Below, one piece after another: positions 35,189 to 46,840 of a stretch of 64,000 nt of DNA. Under the pieces are notes generated by a model, which ran no database searches, was not told the origin of the DNA, and was given only the letters and a program-made list of their open reading frames with translations. The position numbers and the translations under genes are program-made. The stretch lies in contig JAQJZZ010000018.1 in NCBI GenBank assembly GCA_030077755.1, positions 186,001 to 250,000 of the forward strand, given 5' to 3'. Every line of letters starts with the position of its first letter. The first letter of the stretch is position 1. Source of the DNA: Filosporella fistucella. Taxonomy: Eukaryota > Ascomycota > Leotiomycetes > Helotiales.

Positions 35189-36291
35189 CTAGTTGGCAGG
35201 AGAATTTTCGAACATCTCCTCCAGGACCTTCTCCAAATTCTCCCTTTCTAAGCCCAAGCGATCATTCCAAAGTCCGCCCTCAACACGTGTATGATCACAC
35301 AAGGCTTCTTTTCCAAGGAAAGAAACTTGGATCAGGAGCCCTACCCCTTCAACATAATTCTGTTCGCTGACCTTCTTGAACCCTGAAGCCTTGATATCCT
35401 CTGATTTTGCTTCCTCCACCTTCCATTTTTTCCCAGTCACTTTCTCGACGGCTGTAAAGACCTCATTTTGGGTGGTGGTGAAAGAGTCTACAAAGACTAG
35501 CTTATTAGCAGTTTCAGTGGGGTGATTGAGGATAGCGATAAGAGCTCGACCGATTTGTCTGCCGGTGCAGGTGGAGAATTTGACATCTCCACCGTCCACG
35601 ATCGTTGCAGTCTTGGTAGATGTATTGAAACCAGTAAGACCCATGAAGAATCCCTACCACGAGAGGTTAGATTGATATGTCTCACAAAACATCATAGTGA
35701 CCTATACGAACCCAATCAAAGAAAGGCCCAGTGATTACTCCGGTCCAGCTGATGACGTCCTCCTTGGAAGCCAAAAGCTCCAAGTACTTCGTTTTGACTT
35801 CAAACACGGGTACTGTAGCATTTACTGCCGGGTTCTGCAACGTTGTTTAGCATCATGGGCGGAAAAGTCTTGGTGAGAGCAGATAAGTACCGTCGAATCA
35901 CAACCATACTCGCTAGGGATGAATCTCTTCACTCCTGCGGCGATAGCAGCCTCGATGAGAACAGCCTGATCAGCAAGAGCTGCAATAGGCAGCATGCTAA
36001 TCACTACATCCTTCCCTTTGAATACTTCTGTAAGCGACTGAATAGTAAAATCACTTTTAGCGACTTCGATGCTACTAGGGAAGGTAGCGGAGGAGGTTTG
36101 TCGAATCACGGCTGTGATTGACAAGTCGCTTTTGATGAGTTCTGGAATAACCAGTGTGCCAAAATTGCCGCTGGCCTAGAAATGATTTAGTGAAATCCAA
36201 TTGTATTTCTTTCTGTATGTGAGGAAGCATGCAATATAATGCCAAGAAGTCATCAACTTACCCCCACAATGACAATGTTTTTTAACGACAT
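35189..36291 (-). CDS. NmrA-like / isoflavone-reductase-type NAD(P)-binding protein
   Basis: Four exons (36291-36262, 36175-35891, 35834-35712, 35653-35189) make 300 residues, the usual family length. The Rossmann fingerprint is built across the first intron: KNIVIVG joined to ASGNFG. Next come VFKGKDVVISMLP, AGVKRFIPSEYG, the loop YLELLASKEDVISWTGVITG, PFFDWGFFMG, and TCTGRQIGRALIAILNHP. These are the normal blocks of fungal NmrA/PCBER-like atypical short-chain dehydrogenases. Members either reduce small aromatic compounds or act as NADPH sensors; the substrate here is unknown. The third intron starts with the unusual donor GTTCGT (35711) but splices in phase with a good CTAACC...TAG 3' end. 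No partner cluster is evident beyond the SRPBCC gene 480 bp away, divergently transcribed. Confidence 0.88.
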
Positions 36292-36772
36292 ATTAGTGAC
36301 TGATAATGCAAGATTTGATATCGGAAGGCGATGAAGAATATGCAACTGAAGTAGAGATATCGGGCCTCTGTTGATGAGATGAGAGATTTTGCTACAAGAT
36401 GGCCGAGAAATATATATGTATTTATTCCCCACTAAATAGGTACAAGTACATTGGTAAGAAACATCACCTACCTAACACTTACCCACGGAACATTTGAACT
36501 TGTGTCAATTAGGCTTACAACTTGTGAAAGGCTTGCCAATTCGGGCAGTTAAACCCTCCGCGACAGAGTTTCGCAAAATTGTTGTGCCATATCCATTTGT
36601 CAGGCAACAAAACCGAATAGTAATCAGTTCTTCAACGCTCGCTGCGGGCGAACTACCCTCCGTGTAAGTTCTCAGGCGGGTTAAACGCACAAGCATGAAA
36701 CCTTAAATAAACACCACGACTTTATATTATTCTTTCTCTCCCCCCATTTGAAAGTGCTCATTACCATCAAAT
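36292..36772. other. divergent promoter of NmrA-like and SRPBCC genes
   Basis: Head-to-head spacing of about 480 bp, so a shared promoter is possible. The stretch 36725-36770 is CT-rich in front of the SRPBCC start. Confidence 0.5.
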
Positions 36773-37295
36773 ATGGAGCCTATTGTTACACGCATCAGGA
36801 TTTCTGCATCTCCTGCAGTGGTCCGTGAAAAAGTAAGTTTTACTTCACCCCGATATTTTTCTTATCTTCATAGCTAATTATATATGAAAGTTTCTAGATT
36901 TCCCATCCATTGCGTCCTACAAGCCTGCCTGTATTGGACCGATCACAATTGTCGATCCCAGTAAAAGTCCGCAGGAATTGGTTCCCGGTGACAAACTTCG
37001 ATGTACCGTTAACGGTCGGGCATTAGATTGCACCGTTGCCACAAATACGGACTCCACTTTCTGCTGGACTGGATCTGTTATGGGTTTGTTACACGGTACA
37101 CACTCATTCAGGTACGAGAGTGCCGAAGATGGCCAGGCGACGGATTTCTTCCAGGAAGAAGTGTTCACTGGAATTTTGAGCTGGCTGATGGATGATAAGT
37201 TCCTGGCTAGGAAGATTGGGCAAAGAGCTGCTTTGGTGAAGGCGTATAACGCGTTCAACACTGATTTCAAGAATTGGGTGGAATCTACGTCATGA
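36773..37295 (+). CDS. small SRPBCC (START/polyketide-cyclase-like) protein
   Basis: Two exons, 36773-36832 and 36891-37295, give 154 residues. The N-terminal strand TRIRISASPAVVREK followed by LDFPSIASYKPACIGPITIV is the standard opening of the SRPBCC fold (beta strand, then two helices). PGDKLRCTVNGRALDCTVAT gives the middle strands. GLLHGTHSFRYESAEDGQAT and a long C-terminal helix (RAALVKAYNAFNTDF) close the fold. Such proteins bind small hydrophobic ligands in a deep pocket and some are cyclases. No catalytic residue can be claimed. It faces the NmrA-like gene, so joint handling of a small aromatic ligand is possible, but this is inference. Confidence 0.8.
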
Positions 37296-38401
37296 CCCGG
37301 GTTGTTGGATTCGAGGTTGTGTGGGTCTTCAATCTCGAAAATTGTTCTGTTGTACAACATGATATTTGCTTTGTGTTTCTGACCGCACATGAGCGAGGAA
37401 GAAGTTGTGTCTTTCGTTGAGTTCTTGAATGGATAATATTAAGGTTACGGGCTCGGCAAAAAAGGGGGGAATGGTAAATTAAGCATTTTTTGAAGAGTGC
37501 CGAGAGAAGTGAATAAATAGTTGATGAGACAAGATCCATGAAACTACCGCTGGAAGAACTTAGAGAACTGAATGATGGGAAAGACGGCGCCTGCTAGATA
37601 CGTCTCTTCACACAAAACGACCTCGGGATAGTGTATTAAACTGTGACCACGTGACACACACATATATCCCCTTTTTCGGTACCTTTTGAAAAGTTAATGG
37701 TGTACTCTTATCCAAGAGCATGGCCGTTTCCAGGTTACGCAAAATGCATTGCCCTCATGCATCTGCGACATCATAGTCGTTGACTTCTTGGCTTTTGAAA
37801 ACTCTTCTAGATCCCATCTTTGACCTTCCCATCGGGACGGCCTTCATTGTGGCAGTGCTCTCGGCGTTTTCGGTCCATGACGGTAACCTCACAACCTCCA
37901 ATCATACTCAATAGAATAAGCCCGCGCCGCCCCCTACGCATTTCTACACATCTAGACAGCATTCCCTCCGTGATTTTTCACATTGAGAATCAACTTTAAG
38001 ATTTCGAGATTCCGACGCCAAGGTTACAATTGAGGGGTTGATATCGGAAATACCCCACAAACAACGAGAAACGGGAGAGATGAGAGATGGTTATATGTAC
38101 CCCGCCTCCACAAGTGCAGAAAGATTGCGGCCAGAGTGGTGTTTTGTCCGTGTTTGAGGTGGTGAGAGGTTGATGCGGGTGCTGTCGGAAAACATTATTC
38201 ACAGCTAACACAGCTAAGACGAAAAGCGGTGTATATACTGCAGAGTCCCACCAAGATTCACGATCAGGTTTCTGGACACGACTCATGGCGAAGCAGAAGC
38301 GCAATTTCAGCATTCGCTTCTCAATTGATGGACCACGTATTCCAACAGCACGACAATAACATTCCAACTTTTACTCTCGTTCAAAAACATTCAATATCAA
38401 A
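37296..38401. other. intergenic, upstream of a Zn2Cys6 regulator
   Basis: 3' flank of the SRPBCC gene, then the promoter of the regulator. The GTCACGTG-type E-box core CACGTG occurs at about 37647. No gene supported; ORFs at 37285-37539 and 37996-38367 are motif-free. Confidence 0.45.
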
Positions 38402-40312
38402 ATGGCGACTTCAACTCCTACGGGTACGCAGCCAGTCAAGAAAGCCCCTCGATCATCACTTCTCCGTGCATGTGAGCGATGTCGAAGAAGGAAGATAAGA
38501 TGTGATGAATTCTTTCCTTGCGCCGCGTGCACTAGATTGGGAGTGCAATGCAAAGTGCCACAGGAAGAAAGAGCAGGAGAGCGGTCACAAAAGTATTATT
38601 CCAAGTATCGCAAAGATGAAACATCTAACATTTACAGTTTCCTGGAAAAGCGGATCAAGCGATTGGAATCACTTTTGGCTCAGCAGGAATCGCAAAATCA
38701 ATCTCAAAGTCAATTTCAAGGACAATCGGAGATGCAACCTGAGTTCAATGCTCTTTCACCATCTTCATCCACTTCTGGACTCCGACTGCAAATCCCAAAT
38801 ACACCTGGATTTTCGTTCTCGCCCTCACCTCATTCACACGAAGGATACTCACCTTCTCCAAGTTCGGATTATAATCCTAACATAGCCTTCTCACACACTT
38901 CATCTCCAATTGACTTTGCCAGTCCTGGAGCAGGATCAGATTTCCCACCATGGAGTACGCCAAATTCGGCTCTGGAACCTTCATCGTTCACACACCAAAA
39001 TCCAAATGGTTTCTTGGACTTCCCGGCGCCGGTGCCTAGGAGGGCTAACTCTTTCCCTTTCACGAATCAGCCCGGCAATGAAGGACAAGATATCTCGATT
39101 CCCGATTTCAATTTCGAGGACTTCTCATTTCCCGTCAACACAAATGAAACACAATCACATGACCAGAGTGGCTTTCAGCACCAAGACGTACCAGCAATTC
39201 CTACAATAGAAGTCACTTCCTACGACCCATCATCTTTCCCTTCGTCTCCAAATATGAATCCAATGCCAGATTTGAGTGTCGGCTCATGGTCTGGACCGCC
39301 ATCGCCTTCATTCACAGCTTATTCCGGAAACGAGGACTTCCTCGATTTCTCCCTTCACTCACAGCCCAATTCCGCCTTTCACTCTCGTCGTTCATCGATG
39401 GCCTTTTCAGATAGAGGTAGCTTTGATTTTGGCGATGACGGCTTAAAGCCACAGAGGTTTCATTCTAGGAATAGCTCCACTGTTTCAAACCAAGGAGAAT
39501 TTCCGTGGGGTGATGATGGAGGACTGAAACCCTCAGGGTCTGGAAATGAGAGATTACTTGGGACATCAAGGCCGAGATCGAGGTCAGATGTTTTTCCTCA
39601 ATCGACTAATACTCGTTACTCGACTCCTGCCCCACAATCCCCAGTGCCTGAAATATCAACTCCAGTTCCGCGCCTTCAAATCGGTGCCGTGGAGCAGAAC
39701 TACATCCGCACATTTTTCCAATCCGTCTACAGCTTCTTCCCAATCGTCAACCCAGGTATCTTTAGATCTGCACCCGATTCCAGCTCTATCGACAGAGCAA
39801 GCCAGGCTTTGGTCCTTGCAATCGGCGCACAATTCCAATCAAACTGCAATTGGGAAGAAGGGGATGAACAACAGAGAGAAGCAAAGAAGTATTTCAGCAT
39901 CGCTCAACAAAGCTATAATTTCCATACCTGGACTACAGAAGATGGTCTCCAAAGTATCTCAGCTCATCTGCTTCTCCTCCTTCATAATCTGCTCTCAAAT
40001 ACTCAAAAAGAAAGTCTATGGATACTTAATGCGCTTATTTGCTCTTCTATCATCAATCTTGGTCTTAACAGCAAAGCCGAAAAAGATATTAATGAAGAGG
40101 ATCGGAGCGTGCTTTTTGCCGCTTATGTTCTAGATAAGATTGTAGCATTGAAAACGGAGAAGAAAACGATGCTGAGGAGCGAAGACTTGGGAGACGGGAT
40201 GAGGGGTGTGAGGGAGGGAGTTGAGGGAACGAGGAAGAGAGTTAGAGAGGGTTTCACCCAGGGAGAGGATGGGTGGAGGGGCGTGTTGGAGTGGTATAGA
40301 CTTGGGACTTGA
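38402..40312 (+). CDS. Zn(II)2Cys6 transcription factor
   Basis: Intronless, 636 residues. The binuclear zinc cluster is near the N-terminus (residues about 24-50): CERCRRRKIRCDEFFPCAAC then TRLGVQC, with C2-C6-C5-C2-C6 spacing. A coiled linker follows (YSFLEKRIKRLESLLAQQES), then a long Gln/Ser/Pro-rich region rich in short repeats of acidic-aromatic type, likely activation or disordered. From about residue 430 a helical part begins (QNYIRTFFQSVYSFFPIVNP; ALVLAIGAQFQ; SAHLLLLLHNLLSNTQKESL) that corresponds to the front of the fungal-specific regulatory domain and ends early at WYRLGT. The domain is shorter than in most relatives. Target genes are unknown. Nuclear action is expected. Confidence 0.88.
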   Translation: MATSTPTGTQPVKKAPRSSLLRACERCRRRKIRCDEFFPCAACTRLGVQCKVPQEERAGERSQKYYSKYRKDETSNIYSFLEKRIKRLESLLAQQESQNQSQSQFQGQSEMQPEFNALSPSSSTSGLRLQIPNTPGFSFSPSPHSHEGYSPSPSSDYNPNIAFSHTSSPIDFASPGAGSDFPPWSTPNSALEPSSFTHQNPNGFLDFPAPVPRRANSFPFTNQPGNEGQDISIPDFNFEDFSFPVNTNETQSHDQSGFQHQDVPAIPTIEVTSYDPSSFPSSPNMNPMPDLSVGSWSGPPSPSFTAYSGNEDFLDFSLHSQPNSAFHSRRSSMAFSDRGSFDFGDDGLKPQRFHSRNSSTVSNQGEFPWGDDGGLKPSGSGNERLLGTSRPRSRSDVFPQSTNTRYSTPAPQSPVPEISTPVPRLQIGAVEQNYIRTFFQSVYSFFPIVNPGIFRSAPDSSSIDRASQALVLAIGAQFQSNCNWEEGDEQQREAKKYFSIAQQSYNFHTWTTEDGLQSISAHLLLLLHNLLSNTQKESLWILNALICSSIINLGLNSKAEKDINEEDRSVLFAAYVLDKIVALKTEKKTMLRSEDLGDGMRGVREGVEGTRKRVREGFTQGEDGWRGVLEWYRLGT

Positions 40313-41955
40313 GGCACGATGTGGAGTCATCAGGGGATTCCGGACGGAGAATTGGATCACCACTAGAAGGATGTGATGAGCGGGAGAAACGATTCAAGAA
40401 GAAATGAAGGAAGCCTAGAAGAACGACTTGTTCTCAAGCAGCCGCGGATGCGGGCTCCCAATATCTTATACCAACAGGGAGCCCACGACGAAGTAACGCG
40501 AGATCCACAACGAGACATATCAGCTACAGCTGTCTGAAATCAGCAGCGAAGAGAATATCAGAAATCGAGAGAGAGAAAGAAAAGTAGGCTGTGAGCCAAG
40601 AAGACACTTGTGGAGAAACAGAGCCGATAAGAACAGAAGCGCGATATATGATGATATCACAGTATGTGCATCATGTGCGGGATGGAGGCATGTATATACT
40701 ACGCGGCGTAGGAACCGTTATATATGGAATGAATATAGAGAAATTATATATTATGATTCACGAAGAACAATTCAAGTGCGCCGAATTTTGAATATCATTG
40801 CTTGTCTCAGGTCTCTGCTTCTCGCGCCAGGAATGGTATATTATGAAGTTGGTGGAGATTTCGGGTTTATATGATGTGCGGTGTAATGAGGAATCCGCGT
40901 CGTGAAATCGAGAAATTGTGGTTTAATTTTAGACTTGTGGATTCGCGATGTTGAATACCTTTCGAACTCTTTCCTCTTGTACTCCTTGTCCAAAACAAAG
41001 GCGAATGCATAGTGCAATGAATTTTAAGATGCGAAAATCAGGGTAATCAACAAACTTACGGGTGTTCACGAGAACCAGAGAAAAAAAGAAATTCTCCTGA
41101 CTCGAGTCGAATGCCACCACAGTGCTAAAATCATGGAAAAAGTCATGCTGGAGTATATCCGATTTCTGATATAGATCTTCCTGTTTCTTGTATCCTATTC
41201 TATGTCCCGTAATCCATTCATCATAACTCGTAATAAAATGCAGCGCAATGTGATATAGTAACTTAATTCCAACGCAGATACCACCCGTCGAATATGCCGC
41301 AAAATCGATAGGAAATGGGTGCTGTTGTAGGAACTATTGGGCGATGAATGTAGAAAAGGAGAATATTGTTATGAGTATGGGTATGGGTATCGTAATGCGT
41401 GATGCGTAAGGAGAAATTTTCAAAATGCAAAGATGCGATCGCTGGCTCGTTCGATGAACTGTATGGTTGGAAGGCGAGGAAGTAGTGTTTGAGGCGAAGG
41501 CCAATCCTCGCGACTGATGTAAAGGAGCCAGCTCCATGCTTGTACAGCAGGAAGTATATTTGGATCCGTGCTACATCCGATCATAGAGTGTCGATATACT
41601 TTTCAGTGTGAGAGGTACAATAGGTGAGGTATGGGAAAGGAGTTTGTGATATGCACTTGATATGAAACTCGATGCAAAGTTTGTACTTGGGTGCTGAGCA
41701 CAATCAAGAGCGGACTTCGTTGATGCTGAGATGTTGAGTGAAGAAATCTTTGCCAGCCAGGAGGCATTGGATTATGCGATGGTATATGCTGGTAGAAATC
41801 TGGAAATATCAGCTATTGATCTTAAAGAGAGAATATTGAGTTAAAAGTGAGATAGAAGACCGCTTGGTACACCCTGTATCATGCAACAACAGCATTCAAC
41901 CTTCTATTGAATGGTCTGAGACAACGAAAAAAGTATTGAAATTCCCCAGACTCAC
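40313..41955. other. long intergenic region
   Basis: Between the regulator and the minus-strand SPT small subunit gene. AT-rich with several short ORFs (40591-40874, 40929-41120, 41334-41537) that carry no motif. Nothing supported. Confidence 0.45.
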
Positions 41956-42270
41956 CTACAACATCGGCCCCAGCTCATTCCATGCACTCATGGTAGTATT
42001 CACTACCAGTCTCTCCGTTGTCCAGGGTCTTCTCCATACCAGCAGACTGGCGATTGCTATAAGTAGCGGCGGCAGATATGTCAAGCAGACAAGCATGACG
42101 AGACTAAGAAAAATGAACACAATACTATTCATCACCAACTTCTCGCCTGGCGTCAGAACGTAGGGGCAGAAAGTAACTTCATACTGGTAGTATGCTAGAC
42201 GTATCTGAGCGATGATGGCGCCTATCAATGAAGGATCGCGAGGTTTTTGAGAGGAGTATTGGACTGCCAT
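41956..42270 (-). CDS. probable small subunit of serine palmitoyltransferase (Tsc3/ssSPT-like)
   Basis: A single-exon reading gives 104 residues with a good start context (CACCATGG). The block IRLAYYQYEVTFCPYVLTPG followed by EKLVMNSIVFIFLSLVML fits the ssSPT family: a YYQYEVTF-x-xYxLxPxEK motif just before one transmembrane helix. Family members bind the LCB1/LCB2 heterodimer in the ER membrane and raise its activity in the first step of sphingolipid synthesis. The region after the helix (LLVWRRPWTTERLVVNTTMS) is less typical, and GTATGG within it could be a splice donor, so the C-terminus is not certain. Such short genes are often missed by automatic annotation. Confidence 0.68.
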   Translation of the reverse strand: MAVQYSSQKPRDPSLIGAIIAQIRLAYYQYEVTFCPYVLTPGEKLVMNSIVFIFLSLVMLVCLTYLPPLLIAIASLLVWRRPWTTERLVVNTTMSAWNELGPML

Positions 42271-43381
42271 GGTGAGTTGAGTTGAAGTGACGTCTGCAAC
42301 AAAAGATGAGGATATAAATCAGAGTTGAAGATGACGACAACAAAAGTAAAGAAAACTCGACTGAAGTATTGACTCATAAAGATAAAGAGGTATCTGCGGG
42401 GAGAGCACACTTAAAACAGAGCACAGGTTCAATCCCTTGAAATTTTCCAAGATTCTCGCCGAGGACAACTCGATGGGATTTATGTCGGCATCAACCCTCC
42501 AACTACCGGACCAGCACACCGAGTTGATGTAATTGCAGACACAGAAACACGCATCGCCATTCTCCACAAAGATCGAAGCTTGACTAAACCTTATACTCAT
42601 GAGCAGATAATTGGTTGTAGTGGTTCTCTCTAACCTGAGAATGTGGTAGTTTGGCGATTTGGTAGCATGACGGTGCATCGACTATGGAAGTTTCGGAATT
42701 CGTCGATGGCTGGTCCCACATATAGGATGGATTACATCGGAGCGACCTCCTTGAGAGTAGAGACATAACACGGAGAGATCGGAAGAGGGATTTCCTTGCC
42801 ATCATGAGGTGATTCTGATGTGCTGGCATTGTGCATTATTGAAGTGACGCATGAAGTTGGGTTGAGGTGGTTAGGTAGAGATAAGATGCCTGACTAAAGC
42901 GTCATGGTGGGGAATCTGAGGAAGGTTTGGATGAAGCCGCATCTTGACGAGGGGAGGGTTTAAGGAGAATTATAATAAGGCTGAGATGGTAGCCAACTTG
43001 GCTTGGTCTTGTGAGCCACGAATTCGCGATCTGCGAGTCAAGATATCAAGGTTGTGGCGGTGAGAAGTTTGACATGGACGGGAGAGAGAAAGATGAAGAA
43101 CAAAGCGACTGGAACCACCAACACATTGCCGATCTGATTTGTAAGCCAGTGAGGACAACAGCAATCACGTGAAACTGCGGGAGTTATGCTCATGCATATC
43201 TCTTGTGCAGATGCATTTGTGCAACTCCTACTTTCGTTCCCTTGTAAATTGATATCACGTCGCGTACACGGCTGCGCTCAACTTCATGACGCGACTGCAA
43301 ACACCACCATCTCAACATCGCCAATGTTGATACCGGACTTCTGCACAGCAACAACGAAAATTCAGTCTGCCATTTAGCACT
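42271..43381. other. divergent intergenic region between the SPT subunit gene and POL3
   Basis: Holds both promoters. ORFs at 42319-42678 and 42584-42829 (minus) have no motif. POL3-proximal elements are listed separately. Confidence 0.5.
43260..43294 (+). promoter_or_regulatory. two ACGCGA elements, MCB-like, upstream of POL3
   Basis: TCGCGT at 43260-43265 (ACGCGA on the other strand) and ACGCGA at 43289-43294 lie about 90-120 bp before the POL3 ATG. They match five of six bases of the MluI cell-cycle box (ACGCGT) that drives S-phase genes in yeasts. Function here is inferred from position and the gene controlled. Confidence 0.4.
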
Positions 43382-46300
43382 ATGGCGCCGCAGAGAGTTC
43401 CTCAGAAGAGAATCCTTGGTGATGCTACCAATCGACGAAATGTCCCTTCTTCTCCAGCATCCGCCAAGAAGAGAAAACTTGAGCCTGTCTCTTCCCCCGC
43501 TGCAAGATTTAAGAGTTCACAGAATGGACCCAGAGGAAAGGTTGGCTCAAGCCAGCCTAGTCAATTCGAATCTGAAGTACTGGAAAAGATGACACAGGAT
43601 ATGGCTGGCCTAAAGAAGAACAATTCAGAAAAGGATCAGGAATGGTCGAGACCGGGTTTGGGAGACTTCGATCCGAAGAAAAATAACCTCTGTTTTCAGC
43701 AGATCGAATGCGAGGAGGGTACACTACATGATGGAAAAGCCACAGTGAAGCTATTTGGCGTGACAGAGGCAAGTCTGCTGCTGCGAAATACATCCTCTCC
43801 TAACACTTGCAGACTGGCCATTCTGTGATGCTTCACGTTACCGACTTCCTACATTATCTCTATGTTGCCGCCCCAGTATCTTTCACCCAACGCGACTGCG
43901 AAGGATATAAGGCATATCTAGAATCACAAGTAGCTCAACATGCACCCGCCATCCACTCCATACAACTTGTCCTGCGAGAAAATTTGTATGGCTTTCAAGG
44001 AAACCAACAGAATCCATACATCAAAATCACAGTGACAGACCCAAAATACATCAACAAGGTTAGGAGTACAATCGAACATGGCACAGCAAATTATAAAGGA
44101 ATGTGGAAGGGGACTGGAGATGGTGGAATATTGACCTTCGATAGTCTGCCATATGTGTTGAGATTCATGGTTGATTGCAAGGTGTGTAACATTGTCTTTG
44201 GATGAACAAGCCCACCTCTAACTCATGCAGATTGCTGGTATGTCCTGGGTTGAAGTCAATGCCGGCGCATATACGATCATTCCCGACCACAAGCTTGCAG
44301 GAGGACGCCACTCAAATTGTCAGATTGAAGCCGAGGTCACATATCGAGATTTGATAGCACATAAACCTGAAGGAGAATGGGCGAAGATGGCGCCGCTTAG
44401 GATATTGTCGTTCGATATTGAGTGTGCTGGACGAAAAGGAATCTTTCCCGAAGCAAACCAAGATCCTGTCATTCAGATCGCAAATGTTGTCACACGATAC
44501 GGAGAGAAGAAACCATTCGTCAGAAATGTATTCTGTTTGGACGAAACGAGTGGTATTGTCAACACACAAATTTTCGAATTCGATCGAGAGGAAACAATGC
44601 TTTCGAAATGGCGAGACTTCTTGCAGGAAGTTGATCCAGATATTATCATCGGATATAATATTTGCAATTTCGACTTCCCATACCTCTTGGACAGAGCGAA
44701 GCATTTAAAAGTAGCACATTTCGATGAATGGACCCGACTGAGGAATGGACATTCGGCTTCCAAGGATACCAATTTCTCAAGCAAACAGATGGGAAATCGC
44801 GATACTAAGGCGACTAACACTAACGGACGGCTACAATTGGATCTGCTCCAATTGGTGCAAAGAGATCACCAATTGAGAAGTTACACATTAAATTCCGTTT
44901 GCGCGCATTTCTTGGGAGAGCAAAAGGAAGATGTTCACCACACCATGATCACAGAACTTTTCAACGGTACACCAGAAAACAGACGACGTTTGGCAGTTTA
45001 CTGTCTGAAGGATGCATATTTACCCCAACGACTGATGGACAAGTTATCCTGTCTCGAAAATTATACAGAAATGGCAAGAGTCACGGGAGTCCCATTCAAT
45101 TACCTCCTCTCTCGTGGTCAACAGGTCAAATTCGTTAGTCAATTGTTTCGAAAAGCATTAGACCAAAAGCTTGTTATTCCCAATCTCAGAACAGACGCTA
45201 CCGACGAACAGTACGAAGGAGCTACAGTCATTGAGCCAACAAGGGGTTATTATGATGTTCCAATTGCTACACTGGATTTCGCTTCGCTATACCCCAGTAT
45301 CATTCAAGCACACAACCTATGTTACACAACCCTGTTGAACAAGGCTGCTGTGGAGAAGTTAAATCTGGTGAAGGATGAAGATTATATTGTCACTCCAAAT
45401 GGGGACATGTTCTGTACAACAAAACAACGAAAGGGGCTGTTGGCACAGATTCTCGAAGAATTGCTCTCTGCCAGAAAACAAGCCAAGAGAGAACTTGCCG
45501 TTGAGACCGATCCATTCAAGAAGGCTGTGCTGAATGGTCGTCAGTTGGCTTTGAAAATTAGTGCTAACTCGGTTTACGGTCTCACTGGTGCAACTGTGGG
45601 AAAACTTCCTTGTCTTGCCATCGCTAGTAGTACTACGAGTTATGGCCGTCAGATGATTGAAAAGACGAAAGACGAAGTCGAGCAGAAGTACACCATCGCA
45701 AATGGTTATAGTCATGATGCCCAGGTCATTTATGGTGACACTGATTCCGTCATGGTGAAGTTTGGAGTCAAAGATTTGGCTACAGCCATGAAGTTGGGTG
45801 AGGAGGCAGCCGCATACGTCTCGTCGAAGTTCATCAAGCCGATTAAGCTTGAGTTCGAAAAGGTATATTTTCCATATCTTTTGATCAACAAGAAGCGTTA
45901 TGCTGGATTGTATTGGACAAATCCGGACAAGTACGATAAGATGGATACCAAGGGTATTGAGACTGTACGAAGAGATAATTGTCGGTTGGTTCAGAACGTT
46001 ATTGAGACTGTCTTGAGAATGATCTTGATTGATCAGGATGTTCAAGGAGCCCAAGAGTAAGTGACTTTCTTATTTAATCGGATTTTGCTAATCAAACTCA
46101 GCTATGTCAAGGATACCATCTCAGATCTCCTCCAGAACAAAATCGACATGTCAAAACTTGTCATCACCAAAGCTCTTGCAAAAACAGAGTATACAGCGAA
46201 ACAAGCCCATTTCGAACTTGCAGAACGAATGAAAAAGAGAGATGCAGGTTCTGCCCCAACCCTTGGAGATCGTGTGGCGTATGTGATCGTCAAAGGAGCA

Positions 46301-46840
46301 GCCGGGGCAAAGAATTTTGAGCGGTCTGAAGATCCTATCTTTGTCCTTGAGAATAACATTCCAATTGATACCAAATATTACCTCGATAACCAACTCGCCA
46401 AACCTCTCGGCAGAATCTTCGAGCCTATCCTCGGCGAGACAAAAGCCAACTCATTGTTAGCAGGAGACCACACCCGCTCCATCTCCGTTGCCGCTCCCTC
46501 CATTGGCGGCCTCATGAAATTCGCCAAAAAGACATTCACCTGCATGGGCTGCAAAAAGCCTCTTGTGGGCAAAGACGAGATCGGTGGCGCAGTCTGCTCA
46601 AACTGCGCTCCTCGAATTGGAGAATTGTATCAAAAAACCCTAAACAAAGTCTCCGATCTCGAGGTACGATTTAGTAGACTATGGACACAGTGTCAAAGAT
46701 GTCAGGGCAGTATGCACTGTGAGGTTATTTGTTCGAGTAAGGATTGTCCTATATTTTACATGCGAATGAAAGCGAAGAAGGATGTGGAGGATGCGGGGAA
46801 GGAGCTAGTAAGGTTTGATAGGGATGCTGCTGCTTGGTGA
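43382..46840 (+). CDS. POL3: DNA polymerase delta catalytic subunit
   Basis: Four exons (43382-43768, 43813-44181, 44231-46056, 46102-46840) give about 1106 residues, the normal length for the family. The basic N-terminus ([15 protein letters not shown]) is followed by the N-terminal domain and the proofreading exonuclease: [14 protein letters not shown] (Asp314, Glu316), then [15 protein letters not shown]. Polymerase motifs are [19 protein letters not shown] (Asp601), [17 protein letters not shown] and [13 protein letters not shown] (Asp755, Asp757). Two C-terminal cysteine modules follow: [10 protein letters not shown]...CSNC (zinc, CysA) and [10 protein letters not shown]...CSSKDC (Fe-S, CysB), which bind the B subunit. 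This enzyme replicates the lagging strand. The first intron has a GC donor (GCAAGT), the only frame-consistent reading. All key residues are intact. Confidence 0.97.
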
